Shown piece after piece: positions 32,345-39,759 of a stretch of 41,993 nucleotides of DNA. A program made the translations under genes and the position numbers. Below the pieces are notes generated by a model. The model was not told where the DNA came from, did no database searches, and was given only the letters and a program-made list of their open reading frames with translations. The first letter of the stretch is position 1; each line of letters begins with the position of its first letter. Source of the DNA: Actinomadura kijaniata NBRC 14229 (lineage in GTDB: Bacteria; Actinomycetota; Actinomycetes; Streptosporangiales; Streptosporangiaceae); NCBI RefSeq assembly GCF_001552175.1, contig NZ_BCQR01000108.1, forward strand, positions 1 through 41,993. The letters are read 5' to 3'.

Positions 32345-33799
32345 TCAGGAGGACGCGAGGGCGGGCTCGCGGCGGCGCCGCAGCAGCGGCACCACGTTCA
32401 GCGCCAGGCCGACGACCGCGACCGCCGTCACCAGGTTCACCCCGGCGTGGAACTGGCCGAAGTCGCCGCCGCCGTGCGTGCCGCCCGCGACCAGCGCGGT
32501 CACCGCGGCCAGCACCAGCGCCGCGCCGACCTGCCCGGACGTCTGCACCAGGCCGGAGGCGAGCCCCTGCTCGGAGTCGTCGATCCCCTCGGTGGCCTGC
32601 GCCATGATCGAGCTGAAGCCGAACGCGAACCCGCCGCCCAGCAGCAGCATCGTCGGCAGCACCGTGAACGCGTAGTGCGGCGTGTTCCCGGCGGTGGCGA
32701 TGAACCACACGTAGCCGAGGCTGAGCGACGCCATCGAGGCCAGGATCAGCCGCGACGTGCCGTACCGGTCGATGAGCCGGCCCACGAACGGCGAGCCGAA
32801 CGCCACGATCAGCCCGGCGGGCAGCAGCGCGAGCGCCATCTTCAGCGGCGACCAGCGCAGCACGTCCTGGAGGTACAGCGTCATCATGAACTGGAAGCTC
32901 AGGTAGGAGCCGAACAGCGCGACCACGCTGAGGTTGGCCCGCACGATCGAGCCGATCCGCAGGATGCCGAGCCGGATCAGCGGGTGCCGCACCCGGTTCT
33001 CGGTGATCAGGAACGCGGCGAGCAGCGCGACGGCCAGCAGGATCGAGCCGATCGTCAGCGGGTCGAGCCAGCCGCGTTCGGGCGCGGACACGACGGTGTA
33101 GACGGCCAGCAGCATGCCCGCGGTCAGCGTGACCGCGCCGACCAGGTCGTGGCCGCCGCCGTCGGCGGGCTTGTCCTTCGGGATCAGCGCCAGTCCCGCG
33201 ACCAGCGCCAGGATCGCCAGCGGGACCGGCGTCAGGAACGTCCACCGCCAGCCGAAGCTGGTCAGCAGGCCGCCCAGGATCAGCCCCGAGGAGTACCCGC
33301 TGGCGCCGAAGACCGAGAACACCGACAGTGCCCGGTTGCGCGCGGGGCCCTCGTGGAAGGTGGTGGTGAGGATGGACAGGGCGGTCGGCGCGGTGAACGC
33401 GGCGGCCAGGCCCTTGACGAAGCGGGTGACGATCAGCAGCGGGCCGTTGTCGACCAGCCCGCCGATCAGCGACGCCACGGCGAACACGGCGAGCGCGATC
33501 AGGAAGACGCGGCGGCGGCCGAGGAGGTCGGCGGTGCGTCCGCCGAGGAGCAGCAGGCCGCCGTAGCCGAGGACGTAGCCGTTGACGATCCACTGCAGGG
33601 AGGTGGTGGACAGGCCGAGCTCGGTCCCGATGGACGGCAGGGCGACGCCGACCATCGACACGTCCAGGCCGTCCAGGAACAGCACGGCGCACAGCACGCC
33701 GAGGACGCCCCACAGCCTGGGGGTCCATCGCTGCTCGACCGGCGCGGAGCCGGCCGCGGTCGGGCTTCCGGATGCACGGGGGGTTTCGGTGATGGTCAC
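32345..33799 (-). CDS. MFS transporter, DHA2 family (14 TM, drug:H+ antiporter type)
   Basis: 484 aa with about 14 predicted helices. Motif C-like ALPSIGTELGLSTTSLQWIV and motif A GGRTADLLGRRRVFLIALAV are typical of QacA/EmrB-type exporters, as are LFLDGLDVSMVGVALPSI in helix 1 and the second-half motif GSPFVGRLIDRYGTSRLILA. GTG at 33799 was preferred over the in-frame upstream ATG at 33841, which falls in the operator region. It is divergent from a MarR regulator, with mirrored sequence blocks at each promoter, so MarR-controlled, ligand-induced efflux is the likely logic. Confidence 0.92.
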   Translation of the reverse strand: MTITETPRASGSPTAAGSAPVEQRWTPRLWGVLGVLCAVLFLDGLDVSMVGVALPSIGTELGLSTTSLQWIVNGYVLGYGGLLLLGGRTADLLGRRRVFLIALAVFAVASLIGGLVDNGPLLIVTRFVKGLAAAFTAPTALSILTTTFHEGPARNRALSVFSVFGASGYSSGLILGGLLTSFGWRWTFLTPVPLAILALVAGLALIPKDKPADGGGHDLVGAVTLTAGMLLAVYTVVSAPERGWLDPLTIGSILLAVALLAAFLITENRVRHPLIRLGILRIGSIVRANLSVVALFGSYLSFQFMMTLYLQDVLRWSPLKMALALLPAGLIVAFGSPFVGRLIDRYGTSRLILASMASLSLGYVWFIATAGNTPHYAFTVLPTMLLLGGGFAFGFSSIMAQATEGIDDSEQGLASGLVQTSGQVGAALVLAAVTALVAGGTHGGGDFGQFHAGVNLVTAVAVVGLALNVVPLLRRRREPALASS

Positions 33800-33810
33800 G
33801 CCACGGCACA

Positions 33811-33891
33811 GTACATGCGCATGCATCAAATGTCCAAGCACTTATTGTGTTCACATTTAATTCACGTGCATCTGATGCGTGCGCATGGTAC
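33811..33891. promoter_or_regulatory. Mirrored operator blocks between the MFS and MarR genes
   Basis: GTACATGCGCATGCATC (33811-33827) and GATGCGTGCGCATGGTAC (33874-33891) are near-perfect inverted copies of each other, one beside each divergent start. The left block contains the palindrome CATGCGCATG. The AT-rich centre (33836-33862) should hold the two promoters. One MarR dimer per block could control both directions. Confidence 0.7.
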
Positions 33892-33901
33892 GCTGCGCGG
33901 C

Positions 33902-34300
33902 ATGAAGTCGGAGGCGGAGCTGATCGGCCAGTGGCGCTCGTTGCTGACCAGCTACAACACGGTCGCCTGCCGTCTGGACCGCGCACTGCAGGACGAGCAC
34001 GGCCTGACGATGAGCGAGTTCGAGACCCTCGACCGCCTCGTCGCCAACGAACGTGACAAATGCCGCATGCAGGAAATCTCGGCGGACATGTACCTGAGCC
34101 AGAGCGCCCTGTCCCGCACCGTCGCCCGCCTGGAGAAGGACGGGCTGGTCGAGCGCGCCCTGTGCGAAGACGACCGGCGCGGCGTCATCGTCGTGGTGAC
34201 CGAGGCGGGGCGGCGGCGACACGCCGAGGCTCGCCGGACCCATCTGGCAGTCCTCGCCGAGCATCTCGCCCCCGCCGAGGCCCCGGTCACCGCCCGCTGA
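33902..34300 (+). CDS. MarR family transcriptional regulator
   Basis: 132 aa. Winged HTH of the MarR family: LDRALQDEHGLTMSEFETLD, RLVANERDKCRMQEISADMY, LSQSALSRTVARLEKDGLVE and the wing RALCEDDRRGVIVVVTEAGR. Cys residues occur at VACRLD, DKCRMQ and ALCEDD; the one in the HTH/wing could be redox-sensitive, but this is speculation. It is divergent from the DHA2 exporter, which is the probable target. The ATG follows a promoter region with mirrored operator blocks. Confidence 0.93.
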   Translation: MKSEAELIGQWRSLLTSYNTVACRLDRALQDEHGLTMSEFETLDRLVANERDKCRMQEISADMYLSQSALSRTVARLEKDGLVERALCEDDRRGVIVVVTEAGRRRHAEARRTHLAVLAEHLAPAEAPVTAR

Positions 34301-34407
34301 CGGCCTTCGCCGAGGGCCGTTACGTCACCCGGCACGGACAGCCACCTGCCCCGTCGGCAGCCATCCGTCACCCCGCGTCCCGCGCACCCGCCACTCCACT
34401 GCCGTCA

Positions 34408-34439
34408 CACTGTGTACAGGAATCACTACACAGTGGAGG
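34408..34439 (+). promoter_or_regulatory. 9-bp inverted repeat touching the ribosome-binding site of the inhibitor gene
   Basis: CACTGTGTA (34408-34416) and TACACAGTG (34427-34435) are perfect inverted arms 10 bp apart. The last G of the right arm begins GGAGG (34435-34439), 5 nt before the TTG start. It could be a repressor site or an mRNA hairpin that hides the ribosome site. Confidence 0.65.
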
Positions 34440-34444
34440 CAACC

Positions 34445-34861
34445 TTGCGCGTCCCCGCCCTCTCCGGCGCAACCGCACTGCTCACCGCCGCCCTGATCCC
34501 CGCCGTCCTGATCCCCGCCACGGCCCTTCCGACCGACGCCGTCCTCGGCCCGCCCACCGCGGAGTTCGACCTGACCGTGGCGGACGCGGCCGGAACGCCC
34601 CTGCGCGGCGCGCTCCTGACCTGCCCCGACGGCCTCGGCAACCATCCCCACGGCGAGGAGACCTGCGCCGTCCTCGAATCGGTCGGCGGGGACCTCGACC
34701 GCCTGCCCGGCGACCCCCACTCCTGCGCCCGGGGGCACGCCCCGGTCACCGCGACCGCGACGGGCGTCCGGCAGGGCGTCCCGGTGTGGTGGAGCCGGAC
34801 GTTCGCCAACGCCTGCGAGATGGACGCGAGGACCGGCCCGGTGTTCCGGTTCTGGGGCTAG
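34445..34861 (+). CDS. Secreted subtilisin-inhibitor-like (SSI family, I16) protease inhibitor
   Basis: 138 aa from TTG with GGAGG 5 nt upstream. A signal peptide (about 1-29, hydrophobic ATALLTAALIPAVLIPATA) precedes a mature SSI-type domain. Conserved marks: LLTCPDG with C60, HPHGEETCAVL with C74, SVGGDL, C94, TATGVRQGVPV, and RTFANACEM with C124, then TGPVFRF. The four Cys match the two SSI disulphides. In SSI the reactive bond is Met-Val after the third Cys (CPMVYDPV); here the segment is CARGHAPV, so P1 is R96 and P1' is Gly, predicting trypsin-like rather than subtilisin-like specificity. Such inhibitors control the producer's own extracellular proteases. Confidence 0.88.
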   Translation: MRVPALSGATALLTAALIPAVLIPATALPTDAVLGPPTAEFDLTVADAAGTPLRGALLTCPDGLGNHPHGEETCAVLESVGGDLDRLPGDPHSCARGHAPVTATATGVRQGVPVWWSRTFANACEMDARTGPVFRFWG

Positions 34862-34889
34862 GGCCTGCTTCGGAGTGGGCCTCGGCCAA

Positions 34890-35019
34890 GCGAGCGCGTT
34901 ACCTGACCTGCGGGCCCGCAGCCGGAGGCGAGGGCCCGCGGGTCACGCGCTCGCCAAGCCCTGGTGAGGCGCGAGCCCCCTGGGCGAGCGTCGTGGGCCA
35001 GGGCTTTGGAGGACGGCCT
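34890..35019. repeat. Long imperfect hairpin plus third copy of the dispersed repeat
   Basis: GCGAGCGCGT (34890-34899) pairs with 34945-34954, and inside it TGACCTGCGGGCCC (34904-34917) pairs with 34932-34945 at 13 of 14 positions, giving a nested stem that can terminate the convergent genes. From 34945 to 35019 the sequence matches the reverse complement of the repeats at 23793 and 23947 (CGCGCTCGCCA, CCTGGTG-GG, GTGGGCCAGGG-TTTGG, CACGGCCT-like end). It reaches the stop codon of the YibE/F gene. Confidence 0.7.
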
Positions 35020-36220
35020 AGTGGACGTGGGCGGCGTGCGGCTCGGGCTCGGCGGGCCGCCCCGCCGTCGCGTCGCTCCGGGACCGTGCCAGCGCCGCCA
35101 GCACCGTCGTGACCGGAACCGCCGCGATCAGCCCGATCGTCCCGGCGACGCTCCGCACGATCTCCTGCGCGACGATCTGCCCGGTCACCACCTCGCCGAG
35201 CGGCTGCCGCCCCACCGTGAACAGCAGCAGCAGCGGCAGCGACGCGCCCGCGTAGGCCAGCACGATCGTGTTGATCACCGAGGCGATGTGCGCCCGGCCG
35301 ACCCGCGCGCCCGCCCGGTACAGGTCCCGGAACCGGGAGGCGGGGTTGGCGTGGGCGAGTTCGGCGACGGTGACGGCCTGGGTGACGGTGACGTCGTCGA
35401 GCACGCCCAGCGACCCGATGATGATGCTCGCCAGCAGCAGCCCCTCGGTGCTGATCTGGTAGCCGAGGTTCAGGTTCAGCGCGCTGTCGTCCACGAACCC
35501 GCTCAGGTGCGCCATCTCCATCGCCGCCCAGGCGAACGCGCCGGTGAGGACGAGGCTGACCAGCGTTCCGACCACCGCGACCGAGGTGGTGACCGTGAAC
35601 CCGTGCGTCAGGTACAGCACCGTCAGCATGATCGCCGACGCGCAGACGATCGCGGCGAGCAGCGGTGGCGCGCCGTCCAGGATCGCGGGCAGCAGGAACT
35701 GGAGCAGCAGCACGAACGTGATCGCCAGCCCGACCAGCGCGGTCAGCCCGCGCCACCGCCCGAACGCCACCACCGCCAGCACGAACGCCAGCCCGACCAG
35801 CCACAGCGCGTTCGACCGGTCGTGGTCGGACAGCTGGTAGGGGTTGCCGTCCGGGGACTCGCCCGCGTTGATCAGCACGACGTCGTCGCCGGTCGAGAAC
35901 ACCTGCGAGCCGGGGCCGTTCGGCAGCTCGACCGGGACGACCTGCCCCTTGCTGAGGCCCGAGGTCAGCTGGACGTGCGCCTGGCCGCAGGTCCGCGGGT
36001 CGGACTTCGCCGCGCCGATCGGCGGCGGGCACGGCCTGAGCTCGATCCCCACGACCTCCCCGGTGAACCGGGGCATGCTCTGCCCGCCCCCGGACTTCAC
36101 CTCCGACGGCCACATCCACACCAACGCGACCAGCGTGACCAGTGCCAGCGGCACCACGACCGCCAGGCTCGCCCGTACCGCGCCCGGCGACGCCGGAACC
36201 CGCCCGTGATGCGCACCCAT
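35018..36220 (-). CDS. YibE/F family multi-pass membrane protein
   Basis: 400 aa. One N-terminal helix (about 17-36) is followed by an extracytoplasmic beta-rich domain (about 45-130, with RFTGEVVGIELRPCPPPIG and two Cys residues) and then about seven helices (about 140-385). The GVLDDVTVTQAVTVAELAHA segment after ASIIIGSL is characteristic of YibE/F proteins. The C-terminus is acidic/His-rich (EPEPHAAHVH), a possible metal-binding tail. It starts 10 bp after the TMEM165-type gene, so it is very probably cotranscribed with that exporter and placed under the same manganese riboswitch. Function of the family is not established; metal homeostasis is the inference from context. Confidence 0.87.
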   Translation of the reverse strand: MGAHHGRVPASPGAVRASLAVVVPLALVTLVALVWMWPSEVKSGGGQSMPRFTGEVVGIELRPCPPPIGAAKSDPRTCGQAHVQLTSGLSKGQVVPVELPNGPGSQVFSTGDDVVLINAGESPDGNPYQLSDHDRSNALWLVGLAFVLAVVAFGRWRGLTALVGLAITFVLLLQFLLPAILDGAPPLLAAIVCASAIMLTVLYLTHGFTVTTSVAVVGTLVSLVLTGAFAWAAMEMAHLSGFVDDSALNLNLGYQISTEGLLLASIIIGSLGVLDDVTVTQAVTVAELAHANPASRFRDLYRAGARVGRAHIASVINTIVLAYAGASLPLLLLFTVGRQPLGEVVTGQIVAQEIVRSVAGTIGLIAAVPVTTVLAALARSRSDATAGRPAEPEPHAAHVH

Positions 36221-36230
36221 CGTTTCCGCC

Positions 36231-36818
36231 CTATCCCGTGAACGCCTCGACCAGCGACCAGACTGCCAGCGCCAGCATGACGACGCCGCCCACCCGTTGC
36301 ACCGTCTTCAACGGAACCCGGTCGGCGATGAACCTGCCGGCGACCAGCGCGAGCGCCGACACCGTCGTCAGCGCCAGCAGGGCCCCGGCCGCGACCGGCA
36401 GGGCCTCGCGCGTGGCGGCCATGTTCGCGGTGGTGATCTGCGTCAGATCGCCCCACTCGCCGACGAACACGACCGTGAACGCCGTCGCCCAGGTCGCCGC
36501 GAAGCCCGTCACACGCCGCCCCCGCGCGACGTCGTCGTCCTCGTCGTCGTTCCCGCCGCGCAGCAGCGTCCAGGCCCCGAACGCGAACAGCGCCGCCGCC
36601 ACGATCTGTACCAGCATCTCGGGCAGCAGCGAGAACACGCTGCCGGCCGCCACGGCGATGGCGACGTGCACCACGAACGCGCTCGCGGTTCCCAGCCACA
36701 CCCACGACGGGCGCATCCGGGTGCCCATCGCCAGCGAGGCGAACATGGTCTTGTCCGGCAACTCGGCCAGGAATATCAGCGCGAACGTGGTCGCGAACGT
36801 GGCGACGTTGAACGACAT
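36231..36818 (-). CDS. TMEM165/GDT1 (UPF0016) family cation exporter, probably Mn2+
   Basis: 195 aa with six predicted helices in two homologous halves. Each half carries the family signature E-x-G/P-D-K/x-T: AELPDKT (about 18-24) and GEWGDLTQ (about 120-127), whose acidic residues bind the cation. The central acidic loop DDEDDD lies between the halves. The family exports Mn2+/Ca2+, and bacterial members are often under the yybP-ykoY riboswitch, as here. ATG at 36818 was chosen because the family begins there; the open frame further upstream is riboswitch RNA. It is the first gene of a two-gene operon with YibE/F. Confidence 0.93.
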   Translation of the reverse strand: MSFNVATFATTFALIFLAELPDKTMFASLAMGTRMRPSWVWLGTASAFVVHVAIAVAAGSVFSLLPEMLVQIVAAALFAFGAWTLLRGGNDDEDDDVARGRRVTGFAATWATAFTVVFVGEWGDLTQITTANMAATREALPVAAGALLALTTVSALALVAGRFIADRVPLKTVQRVGGVVMLALAVWSLVEAFTG

Positions 36819-36842
36819 GGAACCGGCGGCCTCTCCCGACGG

Positions 36843-36890
36843 GCCGGGCCGCGCGACGCCACCCGGGACGGGAGGACCACTCGGCCCGGC
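36843..36890 (-). promoter_or_regulatory. Hairpin between riboswitch aptamer and start codon (possible expression platform)
   Basis: GCCGGGCCG (36882-36890 on the minus strand) pairs perfectly with CGGCCCGGC (36843-36851), enclosing a GC-rich loop. It lies 3' of the aptamer and ends 24 nt before the ATG, the position expected of a riboswitch-controlled hairpin. Its pairing with the aptamer was not modelled. Confidence 0.45.
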
Positions 36891-36923
36891 ATGACGAATG
36901 CGCCCGGTGTCCCGGGCACGTCC

Positions 36924-37035
36924 TACCAGGCCGAAGGTCTCGTCCACCGCTCCACGCGGCCCGAGGGCCGGGCCACCCCTGGGGGCAGCCAGTATGTCGA
37001 CCTCTCGGCGGTTCGGGACTACTCCCCTTCGCCGT
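36924..37035 (-). promoter_or_regulatory. yybP-ykoY manganese riboswitch
   Basis: On the minus strand the leader reads GCGAAGGGGAGTAG (37033-37020), then CATACTGGC (36996-36988), then ACGAGACCTTCGGCC (36944-36930). GGGGAGUAG and CGAGACC are the two conserved loops that form the Mn2+ site, and CGAAGG/CCUUCG closes stem P1. Spacing of about 100 nt and position upstream of a UPF0016 Mn exporter both fit the class. Mn2+ would be expected to raise expression of the exporter and the cotranscribed YibE/F gene. Confidence 0.88.
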
Positions 37036-37080
37036 CGCTCACCCTACCCGACGCGGTCAACCCCGCCGCGTCACCGCGCC

Positions 37081-37592
37081 TCAGGCGTCGTCGCTGACCT
37101 CGTCCAGCCCCACCAGCAGCTCGGCGACGCCGAGCCCGGTGGTCAGGTAGTCGACGAACAGCTGGTTGTTGAGCGCCCACCGGGACCGCCGGTACCGCAC
37201 CAGGAAGATCGCGTCCTCCACGGGGTACCCAGCTCCACCAGCGACTGGACGACGACGAGACCCGACCGGTTGTACCCCGACCGGCACCGCACGAGCACCC
37301 GCCGGCCCTCGCGCACGTCGTCGGCGACGATCTCCGCCAGCTCGCGGACGGCGCTGATCTGGCCGACGTTCAACGGCCCGTCGGGGACCTCCCGGCAGTG
37401 GTGCGCGACCCCGTCCCCGGGCCCGCACCCGTCCCGCCGGTAGAGGCTGACGACGACGTCGAACTCGCGCCCGACGACGACGGGAACCCGTTCGCCGCCG
37501 CTCCCGCGACAGTGGTGCCCGCCCATGAACAGCCCGGGCAAGATCTCGTTCCACGGCGACCCGGCATCGGGAACCGGCCCCTTGAGACGCAT
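37081..37592 (-). pseudogene. Protein-tyrosine/dual-specificity phosphatase gene broken by a -1 frameshift
   Basis: From ATG at 37592 the frame reads RLKGPVPDAGSPWNEILPGL and continues to the phosphatase signature VRCRSGYNRSGLVVVQSLVE, i.e. C-x5-R with the following Ser/Gly. After VELG near 37231 the family-like sequence continues only in another frame (YPVEDAIFLVRYRRS, WALNNQLFVDYLTTGL) to the stop at 37081. One missing base in the CTGGGTACCCC stretch explains this. All catalytic residues lie before the break. It may be a recent pseudogene, a sequencing error, or less likely a recoding site. It sits just upstream of the riboswitch, same strand. Confidence 0.78.
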
Positions 37593-37920
37593 ACGACCCC
37601 CTGTCCGAAATCCCCATGATCCACTGCGGCCGTCCCGCCCCGCCCCCGCTGGCCCGAACCGGCCACCCCGGCATGCGAAGCCCCCTGGAGTCACCCCGGT
37701 GGTGGGGGTCCCGAGAGCGTCGAGCTCCTTGAACGCCTCCCAGTCCAGAACGACCCCCTTCCCCGACGGAAGCGGCCCGCCTCCCCGTCGCGCGAGACGT
37801 AGGTCACTCTCGGTGGGTGTCACAGCTTCGCCGAGTCGTGTGTCTGGAGGGCGTAACAGCCGACAGCGGCGGCCGGGGCGACCCTGGAACGCCGCCACCG
37901 CGAAGGGGCGGAACGTCATC
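37593..37920. other. Intergenic region between the phosphatase gene and the SDR gene
   Basis: About 330 bp. A minus-strand stretch around 37700-37770 reads KGVVLDWEAFKELDALG, which looks protein-like, but it has no start or family signature and could be a remnant. An AAGGGG near 37903 lies upstream of the SDR start. No operator was recognised. Confidence 0.4.
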
Positions 37921-38772
37921 ATGAGCAAGGTCTGGTTCGTCACCGGTTCGTCGCGCGGCCTGGGCCGCCGGTTCGTCGAGGCCGCGCTGTCCCGCGGCGA
38001 CAGGGTGGCCGCCACCGCCCGCGGCACCGCGAGCCTTGAGGACCTGGTCGCCACCTACGGCGAGGCGGTGCTCCCCCTCGAACTGGACGTGACCGACAGG
38101 GCCGCCGTGTTCGAGAGCGTGAAGCGGGCCAAGGAGCACTTCGGCCGCCTCGACGTCATCGTGAACAACGCCGGTTACGCCCAGATCGGCGCGGTCGAGG
38201 AACTGACCGAGCGGGAGCTGCGCGACCAGATGGAGACCAACCTGTTCGGCGCGGTGTGGGTGGTCCAGGCCGCGCTGCCCCACCTGCGCGCGCAGGGTTC
38301 CGGGCACATCATCCAGCTGTCCTCGGCCGCCGGGCTGATCGCGATGCCGCTCGGCGGCGCCTACCACGCCTCCAAGTGGGCCCTGGAGGGCCTGAACGAG
38401 GCCCTGGCCGGTGAGGTCGCCGGTTTCGGCGTCAAGGTGACCATCATCGAGCCCGGCGGCTTCGCCACCCGGAACGGCAGGAACCCCGACCCGCTCGACA
38501 ACGGCCACATGGCCCGGCCCGACCCGGCCTACGCCGGTCTTCGCCAGCGCCTGGCCGCGGTCACCGGAAAGCAGCCCGCCGGAGACCCGGCCGCCGCGGC
38601 CCGGACCCTCCTGAAGATCGTCGACTCCGACGAGCCGCCCCTGCGAGTGCTGTTCGGCCAGGGCTTCCACCCGATGATCCGGCAGGCCTACGCCGACCGG
38701 CTCAAGACCTGGGACGACGGGCGGGACCTGTCGGCGGCGGCCCACGGCGACCTCGGCCGGGACGCTCGCTGA
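37921..38772 (+). CDS. Short-chain dehydrogenase/reductase (classical SDR)
   Basis: 283 aa. Rossmann motif TGSSRGLG (about 8-15), LELDVTDRAAV, NNAG (82-85), IIQLSSAAG with the catalytic Ser, and YHASK (Y148, K152) make an intact active site. The Ala/Arg after strand 2 (ATARG) favours NADP(H). The C-terminal half (EPGGFATRNGRNPDPLDN, QRLAAVTGKQPAGDPAAAAR) is of the type seen in SDR proteins annotated as oxidoreductase/3-oxoacyl reductase relatives without known substrate. It is monocistronic, with the VOC gene converging on it across a small hairpin. Confidence 0.93.
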   Translation: MSKVWFVTGSSRGLGRRFVEAALSRGDRVAATARGTASLEDLVATYGEAVLPLELDVTDRAAVFESVKRAKEHFGRLDVIVNNAGYAQIGAVEELTERELRDQMETNLFGAVWVVQAALPHLRAQGSGHIIQLSSAAGLIAMPLGGAYHASKWALEGLNEALAGEVAGFGVKVTIIEPGGFATRNGRNPDPLDNGHMARPDPAYAGLRQRLAAVTGKQPAGDPAAAARTLLKIVDSDEPPLRVLFGQGFHPMIRQAYADRLKTWDDGRDLSAAAHGDLGRDAR

Positions 38773-38790
38773 CCCGCGCCGTCGTGCGGC

Positions 38791-38814
38791 GCGGCGACGG
38801 CCACGGGTCGCCGC
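38791..38814. terminator. Hairpin between convergent SDR and VOC genes
   Basis: GCGGCGAC (38791-38798) pairs with GTCGCCGC (38807-38814) around an 8-nt loop, between the stops at 38772 and 38846. Confidence 0.55.
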
Positions 38815-38845
38815 CGCGCCCGTTGGGCGCGGTCACGATCGGCGG

Positions 38846-39187
38846 TCACCGCGGAGCGCCGCCGAAGCCGATCTCGTTCCCCTCGGGATCACGGAACGTG
38901 GCCTTGCGCACGCCGTTGGAGTACGTCTCCCGCTCCGCCGGGCGCAGTCCCCGTTCGGCGATCCGCGCGAGGCGCTCGTCGAAGTCGTCGACGAAGACCG
39001 TGTGCACGGCGTGGCCGGCGCGCTCGGGCCGGTGTTCGACGAACACGGACCGGTGCTCGGCGAGCTCCCACACGGCCTCCGTGTCGCTCACGACGAACGT
39101 CGGCGGGGAGCCCAGCAGCCGTTCGTACCACTCCAGGGCCGCCGCGTAGTCGGCGACGGGGATCCCCGCGAACAGATCCAGAGCCAT
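38846..39187 (-). CDS. VOC (glyoxalase/bleomycin-resistance) family protein
   Basis: 113 aa, one VOC unit of two beta-alpha-beta-beta-beta modules. Marks: LFAGIPVADYAAALEWYERL at the N-terminus, LAEHRSVFVEHRPERAGHAV in the middle, and the C-terminal RKATFRDPEGNEIGFGG with the conserved FxDPxGN and a metal-ligand-like Glu. Such proteins are dioxygenases, isomerases or drug-binding proteins; nothing here decides which. It stands alone. Confidence 0.92.
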   Translation of the reverse strand: MALDLFAGIPVADYAAALEWYERLLGSPPTFVVSDTEAVWELAEHRSVFVEHRPERAGHAVHTVFVDDFDERLARIAERGLRPAERETYSNGVRKATFRDPEGNEIGFGGAPR

Positions 39188-39363
39188 GCCACGATCTTAG
39201 GAACCCCCTCGGACAGCGTCGGGCAGACGCCCCTCGTCCCCCGGCTCCACCAGCCGATACCCACTTTTTTGTGGGTACTTGGCGGGGACGCGGCGGTGGG
39301 GCGAACCTGGTGTCGGGCGGTCGGCGGGCCGCACGGCCGAGGAGGAGCGGAGGGGGCGCGTGT

Positions 39364-39714
39364 TCAGGAAGCCGACCGTGCCTCGGCGATCTTCTCCAGG
39401 CGCCGGTGGCCCCAGTCGGAGAGAGGGGCCAGCGCCTCGGACAGGTCGCGGCCGAACTCCGTCAGGGAGTACACCGTCTTCAGCGGCAGCCCGTCGTGCA
39501 CCTCGCGGTGCACCAGGCCGTCGTCCTCCATCTCCCGGAGGGCCTGGGTCAGCACCTTCTCGCTGACGCCCGGCAGCCGCCGGCGCAGCTCACCGGGCCG
39601 GTGCGGGCGGTCCTCCAGCATCCAGAGCAGGCCCGTCTTCCACTTGCCGTCGATCACGGCGATCGCGGCCGTCACCCCGCAGACGTTCGTGTTCTGGGCG
39701 AGCTTGCGCGTCAT
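39364..39714 (-). CDS. HxlR family transcriptional regulator
   Basis: 116 aa. HxlR winged helix: VCGVTAAIAVIDGKWKTGLL, ELRRRLPGVSEKVLTQALRE, MEDDGLVHREVHDGLPLKTV and YSLTEFGRDLSEALAPLSDW. The Cys near the N-terminus is at the position where many HxlR proteins carry a redox- or electrophile-sensing Cys. It is divergent from the imine-reductase-like gene with a 45-bp gap, so the regulator probably controls that gene and itself. GTG at 39717 is an alternative start one codon upstream. Confidence 0.93.
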   Translation of the reverse strand: MTRKLAQNTNVCGVTAAIAVIDGKWKTGLLWMLEDRPHRPGELRRRLPGVSEKVLTQALREMEDDGLVHREVHDGLPLKTVYSLTEFGRDLSEALAPLSDWGHRRLEKIAEARSAS

Positions 39715-39759
39715 CACTGTCCCGTCCGTTGTTCTTCGCTTTGTCGTGGAGGTTGCACC

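Noticed and set aside
31370..33901. A single plus-strand frame running across the DHA2-MFS gene into the MarR gene
   Set aside because: Only its last 132 codons, from 33902, resemble a protein family (MarR). The rest is antisense to a well-supported transporter.
36819..36947. N-terminal extension of the TMEM165-type protein
   Set aside because: The frame is open, but this sequence overlaps the 3' side of the riboswitch and the hairpin, and the family starts at the ATG at 36818.
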